Part shown: in pieces, positions 57,742 through 64,000 of the stretch
How the letters are laid out: each line of letters opens with the position of its first letter
Numbering within the stretch: position 1 is the first letter of the stretch
NCBI GenBank assembly: GCA_903926385.1
Contig: CAIYIS010000048.1
Coordinates: 62,001 to 126,000 of the forward strand
Source: an uncultured Bacteroidota bacterium
GTDB lineage: Bacteria; Bacteroidota; Bacteroidia; 2-12-FULL-35-15
Direction: 5' to 3'
DNA: 64,000 bases
The notes under the pieces: model-generated
Database searches by the model: none
Told to the model about the DNA's origin: nothing
What the model saw: only the letters and a program-made list of their open reading frames with translations
Program-made: the position numbers and the translations under genes

Positions 57742-60700
57742 ATGAAAAAAGGGATTAAGTATATTTTCGGTATTTTGTTCATCATAGCTTTTAGCAGCAC
57801 TGCTGTTAGGGGGCAGCAGAATTTTGCCAATGAAGCCGAAATGAAAAAAGAAGCTAATCGATTGTTCGAAGAGGATGATTTTGCAAAGGCATTTCCTCTT
57901 TTCTCCCAACTTGCCAGCGTTTACCCCAAAGACCCCGATTACAATTACCGATTAGGAGTGTGTATGCTTTTTTCGTTTGACGACAAGGAAAAGCCCATTC
58001 GATTTCTGGAATATGCCTCCAGCAAACCGGAAGTAGAAAAAGAGGTGTTGTATTATTTGGCCAAAGCTTATCACTTGAACTATCGTTTTGATGATGCCAT
58101 AGCAAAATACAAAGAGTATAAAAAAGTGGCCTCGTCAGCAAAAGCACAAAAGCTACAGGTGGACCGACAAATTGAAATGTGTAAAAACGGAAAATTGTTG
58201 TTGCGCAACTTGTCGGACCTGATGGTGACCGATAAAAAGGAAATGAGCAGGGAAGACTTTTTTAGAGCTTATGATGTTACCGGACTGAGCGGGAAATTGC
58301 TAGTTAAACCTGAAGACAAGCCTTTTAAAACATCTCTGGATAAAAAGAAAAAAGAATCGTCAGTAATATTTAGTGCTACTACCAATACTCAGATTTTCTT
58401 TTCTAGTTATGGCGATGATGCAAGTAAAGGTAAAGACATTTACACCATAAAAAGAAAAGACAATGGAGAATGGACCACACCGCAATCGGTAGGTGCGCCT
58501 ATTAATACGGAATATGATGAAGACTTTCCATTCCTTCATCCAAATGGAAAAGTGCTTTATTTTTGTTCGAAGGGGCATAACTCAATGGGAGGATATGATA
58601 TTTTCAAATCAGCATGGAACGAAACAACCTTTACCTGGGGCACTCCTGTTAACATGGATTTTCCGATTAATACTCCTGATGATGACATTTTATACGTTAC
58701 CGATTTTTATGAAAAACAAGCCTACTTTGCTTCGGCTCGTTCCAGTACCACCGGAAAGATAGAAGTATATCACATCAATGTGGACCGAAAACCGATTGAC
58801 TTAACTTTTATCAACGGTACAGTAATAAAGGCTCCTGAAGACCGTACATTGGATTTAAAGATTGTTGTAAAAGATTTGAATAATAATTCTATTGTTGGTA
58901 TTTATAATTCTTCGCCAACTGATGGAACATATTCGATGAAATTGCCTAATGGAGGAAAATATTTGTTCACTATTGAATCGCCTAGTTTAGCAACACAATC
59001 AGAGGTAATTGTTCTCCCTATACAGCATGAATTTAAACCAATAGCCCAGGAAATAAGCCTTGCTCCCAAAAAGGATAAACTGATTGTGAAAACCATCCTG
59101 GAAGGAGGCGGAGACGATTCGAATATAATGTTGGCAAGTAATTTCTTTAAAGAAAAAGCAAGAATGGAAGTAAATGCTTCTGAATCTAATTTCGGAACCA
59201 CTTCTAAACAATACGGTACTACAGATCAGGTACAAAATTTATATCCTACAGGTTCGGCAATGGCAACTAATGCTCCAAAAAGCACAACACCCACGGCAGC
59301 AAAACCACCTAAACCAAAACTATCCAATATTGATTTGGTACGAATTGCTAAGGAAGATACAAAGGATATTCTGAATGCTGCAAAAGATGCAAAAGAGCAA
59401 GCAGACATTGCACTTAACCATGCGAATCAGAAAAATCAAATGGCAGAAACCAAAACAAAAGAGGTTTCGCAATTGCTACTAGATGCCAGTAAAGCTTCGG
59501 ACATTTCGAAGAAACAAGCGATCATCGCTCAGGCCAATGAAAAAAATGCGGTTGCTCAACAACTGAATGAGGAGACAGTGGCAGCATTTAATTTGGCAAA
59601 AAAACTAGAACTTTCTGCTGCTTCTAAACAAAAGGAAGCGGACCTTTCGAAACTATATGCAGCAGACCTTGAAGCCGCGGTAAATTCACCTAACGCTGAA
59701 GAGGCTATTTCGAAACTGGAAGCACAACAGAAAAAAATGGAAACAATGAGCAAAGAGAATTCGGAAAAAGGTTCGATTACCGAAAGCTTAAAACGGGATC
59801 AGGAAAATAAAGAAAAAGAGTTGGCAAAAGCTCAGAGAGCTGTGACGGACAAAAAACAGGAGATGGCTGATAATGAAACCATATTAACTAGTTTGAAAGC
59901 AGATTTAGCAAAAGCAAAAAAAGATGATTTAAAACAAGGCTTGACAAAACAAATTGCTGAACTTACGGACGACAATAAAAATCTGGAAAAGGAACTCTCG
60001 CAGAAAGTGGCACGTGCTGACCAACTGGATAAAGAGAATGAAGGAATAAAAAGTCAGATGGCGCTTGTGAAAACAGTATTAGCCGAATCGAAAACCAGCA
60101 CCAGCGAATCTGCTGCAGCAACTGTTGCTAATATTGACAAGACCAAACTAGAACAAAAAGTTAGTGACTTAGCCAAAACCACAACAGAAAATACCAATAC
60201 CATAACTGTGGTAACGAATAATCCTAACGCAGTAATTACACCACCTTCCAATATGGCTAATAACACAGTTGTAAACAATACTGTAAATAAAACAGAAGTT
60301 GTGGCACCGCCTGTTACTAACAAAACAGAAACGATACCTGTGAACAATACAAACATAACACCTGTGGCTACCAACAATGCTGCTAAAATCATATCAACCG
60401 AATCGTTTAATAAAAAGTATCAGGACGAACTGTCCGCCACTGCTAAAATAACAGTGGAACTTGAACGTGAACAAGCGAAAGCTGATGTGTTGAAAAACTG
60501 GACGAAGGCATTGGACGGATATGTAACTGAACAGAAAGATGGATTAAAGAACACGACTGTGGAGCAGGAAAAAATAGTTTACACAAAAAACATTGCAGAT
60601 GCAGAAGTGGTTTCGAAAGATTTGAAAACTCAAAACGAAACAGCAATTGCAAAAGTGGATACCATCAAAAAACAACAAGCTGCCTTGGCAGCCGCAAGTG

Positions 60701-63700
60701 CAGCTTCAGCTTCCAACCCAACAGCAGCAAACGTTCAGCCTAATACGAATCAGACAACAGTTAAAAACAATTCGAATACTGTAACTATAGCAAATATTAG
60801 TAAAAAATATGAGGACGATTTGATTAGTAAAAATAAAATAACAGCTGAAATAGAAAGAGAACAAGCCAAGTCAGAGGTTTATAAAGCATGGAATATTGCC
60901 GTAGGTGATTACATTGTAAAACAAAAAGAGTACTTAGGCAAAACTACAGATGCTCAAGAAAAAACTCAGGCAACGAAAAACATTGCAGATGCACAAAAAG
61001 TGTCGGACGATGTGAAAGCAAAAACTGAATCGTCATTGGCAAAAGTAGAGTTGTTGAAAAAACAACAAGCAGATATGTTAGCTGCCAAAAATGCAGCTAC
61101 GAATGCAACAACAAATCCTGAAGTTAAGAACACAAACTCAACTCAGCCTGCGGTGGCGAACAATACAACACCTATGGTTACTGCAAATTCTTCCAAGCCT
61201 GTAGCTGTTGAAACAATCAATAAGAAGTATCAGGATGAGTTGGCTGAGAAAAATAAAATTACCAACGAACTGGAAAGAGAGCAGGCTAAAACTGAAGTAC
61301 TCAAATCTTGGAATAAGGCAGTTGATGATAACTTAGCCAAACAAAATGAAATATTAAAAACCACTTCGAACCCAGAAGAGAAAAAACTATACGCTAAGAG
61401 TATTGAAGATGCTGCAGCCATTTCTAAAGATTTAAAATCGCAAACCACAGCTTCTGTTGCTAAGGTGGAAACTTTGAAAAATAATAATACATCAGGTACC
61501 ATTGCTGCAAGCAACGAAAAAACTACTTCAAATACAATTGAACCGAAAACAAATACAACAGTGGTGACACCTGCGGTAGAAAAACCAAAACCAACTGCTG
61601 TAGCACTTTCATATATTTCTTCGAAGTATGAAGAACAACTTTCGGTTTCAAATAAAATTGATGATGAACTAAAACGAGAGCAATCTAAATTGGAAATTTA
61701 CAAGAACTGGAAAAAAGAGATTGATGCAAATTTGATTAAACAAAGGGCCGACCTTGCTGTTATTACTGACATTAAAGAGAAAAACACTTGTTCGGAAAAC
61801 ATTAAAAATGCAGAAAAGAAATCAGGAGAACTAGCTAATCAAACCAATCAGTCTGTTGCAAAATGTGATGAACTAAAGAAACAGCAGGACGCGATTGCTT
61901 TAGTAAATTTAGCTAAAGCTGCTAATGCAACCAAACAACCAGAAACAGCTAACAACAATCCGAATACAAATGCAACTCAACCGGTAAAAACAACAGAAAA
62001 TTCGCTTGCGGTGTTAAACAAAAAGTACTCGGATGAATTAAGTTCTGCAGACAAGATAATGGATGAGTTGAAAAAAGAAGAGGCCAAAACAGAAGTGCTT
62101 AGTAACTGGAATAAGGCTGTAAAAGATGATATCGCAAAGCAGAAGACTGATTTAAATACAACTTCTAACCCTGATGACAAGAAAATAGCTACTCAGATTA
62201 TTGCAGATGCTGAAAAATTTTCGAAGGAATTAACTGAGCAAACTAAACAGAAGAATGCAAAAGTGGAAACTTTGAAAAAAGAGCAGAACGCGGTGGCAAC
62301 AACTAATGTGAACAAAAACAAATCAGAGAATCCGTCTTCTGCTAACAAGACAGAAAACAACAACTCTACAGCTTCTCAACCCGGAAATGGAAGTAATGCA
62401 GTAGTAAGCGCACCTGCAGTAAACGATGTTTTTGAAACAAAAAAATCGGCAACATATACGGAAAACAAACCTATTCCATTGGATGAAAAAATTCCTGAAG
62501 GACTTGTATATAAAGTGCAGATTGGAGCGTTTGCAAAGCCAATACCTCAGGGATTGTTCGAAGGGATTAAACCTATAACAGGTGAAACAACCAAAAATGG
62601 TTACATACGTTATTCAGCTGGTATGTTTGCTAAATTAAGTTCAGCTCAGGGAGCGAAAGACCAGATAGTAGGATGCGGTTATAAAGATGCTTTTGTGGTG
62701 GCTTTCTATAATGGAAAAAGGATTACCATGGCTGAAGCATTTACTATAAATAACGCTCAGCATGGAACTGAAAACACTCCTGTGGTGGCATCTGATGCAA
62801 ATGTAAAATCTGAAAACAGTAATGTTGCAAGCGAAAATGCAACATCAGCTAATCATTCAGAAAATGCGTCAACAAATATTATTTCTTCCGTAAATTCGAG
62901 CCAACCGGTGGTGAACAACGTGCAACCAACTGTTACGAACATGAAATCTGCTGTTGCCGCTAATCAATCCGTAAATGCTCAACCACCTCTTGCGAACAAT
63001 CAGCCAGTAAAAGAAAAAGAACCTGTGGCTGTGGTAAACAATAAACAAACAGAAGTCAACAACAAGCAAACAGAGGTTAATATCAAACAAACAGAGGTTA
63101 CAACTGCCAAGGAAAAAGGAAGTCAACCGAGTGTTGCTGCCGTAGCTGTATATTACACTGTACAGGTAGGTGTTTTCTCTCAGGCATTAGCACCGGCAAA
63201 AGTAAAGAGTTTATCAGAAGTTTCGACAGAAACCACTCCGAATGGTTATCTGCGTTATAATTCCGGAAACTATTCGAATTTTAAACAAGCTGAGAAAGCC
63301 AGAGGTTCTGTTTCTGATGCAGGTTTTAAAGATGCATTTGTAACTGCTTACCGCGATGGGAAGCGAATCTCTATGACAGAAGCTCGTCAGGCAGAACTTC
63401 CGGGAAGCAACATTGCGTTATCGCCTGCTGTTTCTCAGGTGAGCCCTGCTGTGGCGACTACCGAACAAAAACAAATGACCATTACTGAAATGGTTAAAGA
63501 CAATAAACAAGCGAATGCAACTGTTCAACCACCGGTGGCAACCAATGCTACTCCAACCGTTGTTAAGGAGCAACCTGTAGTCGTAAAAGAACCAACTATT
63601 GCTCCAAATGAACAACGTGTTGAAGTAAAAGAGCAGCCTCCAGTAACTAAAGAACAATCTGTAGCAGCTAATACTGAAAAGTCTAATCCTGAAGTAATAC

Positions 63701-64000
63701 AGGAGAAAATAAATACTGCGCCTCCAGTAAACAAATCGGAAACCGTAGTTGTTGATTCGGTAGAGGAGCCTAATACACGCGAACCTGTTGTAACTAATAC
63801 CACTCCTGTTGTTCCTGTTTCTGTGAAGCCAACTGTTAAACCGGTTATTAAACCGGAACCTGGAAATACAGACCAGACACCGGTAGCAAATTATATTGAA
63901 TCGAATCCGGTGATAGAACCTGTGCCACCGCTTGCTGATTCATCTAAACAAAAACTGATAAGCGCTATAGTAAAATATAATGAAATTAAGCCAGACTCCG
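57742..64000 (+). CDS. Giant TPR / PD40 / coiled-coil / SPOR repeat surface protein; truncated at right edge
   Basis: MKKGIKYIFGILFIIAFSSTAVRGQQ signal; TPR-like AFPLFSQLASVYPKDPDYNYRLGVCML; PD40-like PFLHPNGKVLYFCSKGHNSMGGYDIFKS; five ~95-aa coiled-coil repeats; SPOR-like VYKVQIGAFAKP and YYTVQVGVFSQA. Absent from the ORF track because it does not close in the window. Confidence 0.9.
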   Translation, partial: MKKGIKYIFGILFIIAFSSTAVRGQQNFANEAEMKKEANRLFEEDDFAKAFPLFSQLASVYPKDPDYNYRLGVCMLFSFDDKEKPIRFLEYASSKPEVEKEVLYYLAKAYHLNYRFDDAIAKYKEYKKVASSAKAQKLQVDRQIEMCKNGKLLLRNLSDLMVTDKKEMSREDFFRAYDVTGLSGKLLVKPEDKPFKTSLDKKKKESSVIFSATTNTQIFFSSYGDDASKGKDIYTIKRKDNGEWTTPQSVGAPINTEYDEDFPFLHPNGKVLYFCSKGHNSMGGYDIFKSAWNETTFTWGTPVNMDFPINTPDDDILYVTDFYEKQAYFASARSSTTGKIEVYHINVDRKPIDLTFINGTVIKAPEDRTLDLKIVVKDLNNNSIVGIYNSSPTDGTYSMKLPNGGKYLFTIESPSLATQSEVIVLPIQHEFKPIAQEISLAPKKDKLIVKTILEGGGDDSNIMLASNFFKEKARMEVNASESNFGTTSKQYGTTDQVQNLYPTGSAMATNAPKSTTPTAAKPPKPKLSNIDLVRIAKEDTKDILNAAKDAKEQADIALNHANQKNQMAETKTKEVSQLLLDASKASDISKKQAIIAQANEKNAVAQQLNEETVAAFNLAKKLELSAASKQKEADLSKLYAADLEAAVNSPNAEEAISKLEAQQKKMETMSKENSEKGSITESLKRDQENKEKELAKAQRAVTDKKQEMADNETILTSLKADLAKAKKDDLKQGLTKQIAELTDDNKNLEKELSQKVARADQLDKENEGIKSQMALVKTVLAESKTSTSESAAATVANIDKTKLEQKVSDLAKTTTENTNTITVVTNNPNAVITPPSNMANNTVVNNTVNKTEVVAPPVTNKTETIPVNNTNITPVATNNAAKIISTESFNKKYQDELSATAKITVELEREQAKADVLKNWTKALDGYVTEQKDGLKNTTVEQEKIVYTKNIADAEVVSKDLKTQNETAIAKVDTIKKQQAALAAASAASASNPTAANVQPNTNQTTVKNNSNTVTIANISKKYEDDLISKNKITAEIEREQAKSEVYKAWNIAVGDYIVKQKEYLGKTTDAQEKTQATKNIADAQKVSDDVKAKTESSLAKVELLKKQQADMLAAKNAATNATTNPEVKNTNSTQPAVANNTTPMVTANSSKPVAVETINKKYQDELAEKNKITNELEREQAKTEVLKSWNKAVDDNLAKQNEILKTTSNPEEKKLYAKSIEDAAAISKDLKSQTTASVAKVETLKNNNTSGTIAASNEKTTSNTIEPKTNTTVVTPAVEKPKPTAVALSYISSKYEEQLSVSNKIDDELKREQSKLEIYKNWKKEIDANLIKQRADLAVITDIKEKNTCSENIKNAEKKSGELANQTNQSVAKCDELKKQQDAIALVNLAKAANATKQPETANNNPNTNATQPVKTTENSLAVLNKKYSDELSSADKIMDELKKEEAKTEVLSNWNKAVKDDIAKQKTDLNTTSNPDDKKIATQIIADAEKFSKELTEQTKQKNAKVETLKKEQNAVATTNVNKNKSENPSSANKTENNNSTASQPGNGSNAVVSAPAVNDVFETKKSATYTENKPIPLDEKIPEGLVYKVQIGAFAKPIPQGLFEGIKPITGETTKNGYIRYSAGMFAKLSSAQGAKDQIVGCGYKDAFVVAFYNGKRITMAEAFTINNAQHGTENTPVVASDANVKSENSNVASENATSANHSENASTNIISSVNSSQPVVNNVQPTVTNMKSAVAANQSVNAQPPLANNQPVKEKEPVAVVNNKQTEVNNKQTEVNIKQTEVTTAKEKGSQPSVAAVAVYYTVQVGVFSQALAPAKVKSLSEVSTETTPNGYLRYNSGNYSNFKQAEKARGSVSDAGFKDAFVTAYRDGKRISMTEARQAELPGSNIALSPAVSQVSPAVATTEQKQMTITEMVKDNKQANATVQPPVATNATPTVVKEQPVVVKEPTIAPNEQRVEVKEQPPVTKEQSVAANTEKSNPEVIQEKINTAPPVNKSETVVVDSVEEPNTREPVVTNTTPVVPVSVKPTVKPVIKPEPGNTDQTPVANYIESNPVIEPVPPLADSSKQKLISAIVKYNEIKPDS

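Noticed and set aside
60054-60392. Minus-strand ORFs within 58,300-63,800
   Set aside because: Antisense shadows of the long + strand CDS that begins at 57742 and does not close in the window.
1-64000. tRNA, rRNA or prophage genes
   Set aside because: No cloverleaf, rRNA core or phage structural/integrase sequence recognised by eye; a tRNAscan/Infernal run would be decisive.

Overview
Window from a Bacteroidota chromosome. Supporting evidence: T9SS C-terminal sorting domains, TAnnTTTG promoter boxes, the Bacteroidetes-type RpoZ and DUF4835, and the recN-DUF4835-coaBC-rpoZ-bamD order. Housekeeping genes include pyrD (partial), folK, a deoxynucleoside kinase, thrS-infC-rpmI-rplT, fabI, recN, coaBC, rpoZ, bamD, a serine palmitoyltransferase-like enzyme and an SCO/TlpA pair. 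There is also a divergent cyanophycinase/cyanophycin synthetase pair. Two giant surface-type genes are present: a 4691-aa T9SS adhesin-like protein and a >2086-aa TPR/PD40/SPOR repeat protein that runs off the right edge. The most unusual signal is a recurring class of intergenic tandem arrays. At least six loci, plus a seventh very degenerate one, each carry a different repeat sequence but the same period of 21 bp (42 = 2x21 in one case). They lie in intergenic gaps of every orientation. ORFs called inside them are probably by-products of a period divisible by 3. Other points of interest: a probable AUA start codon for infC, a VOC-family pseudogene with a microhomology deletion, three short ORFs missed by the ORF track, and an inverted-repeat intergenic element. 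All calls come from reading the sequence; no searches were run.
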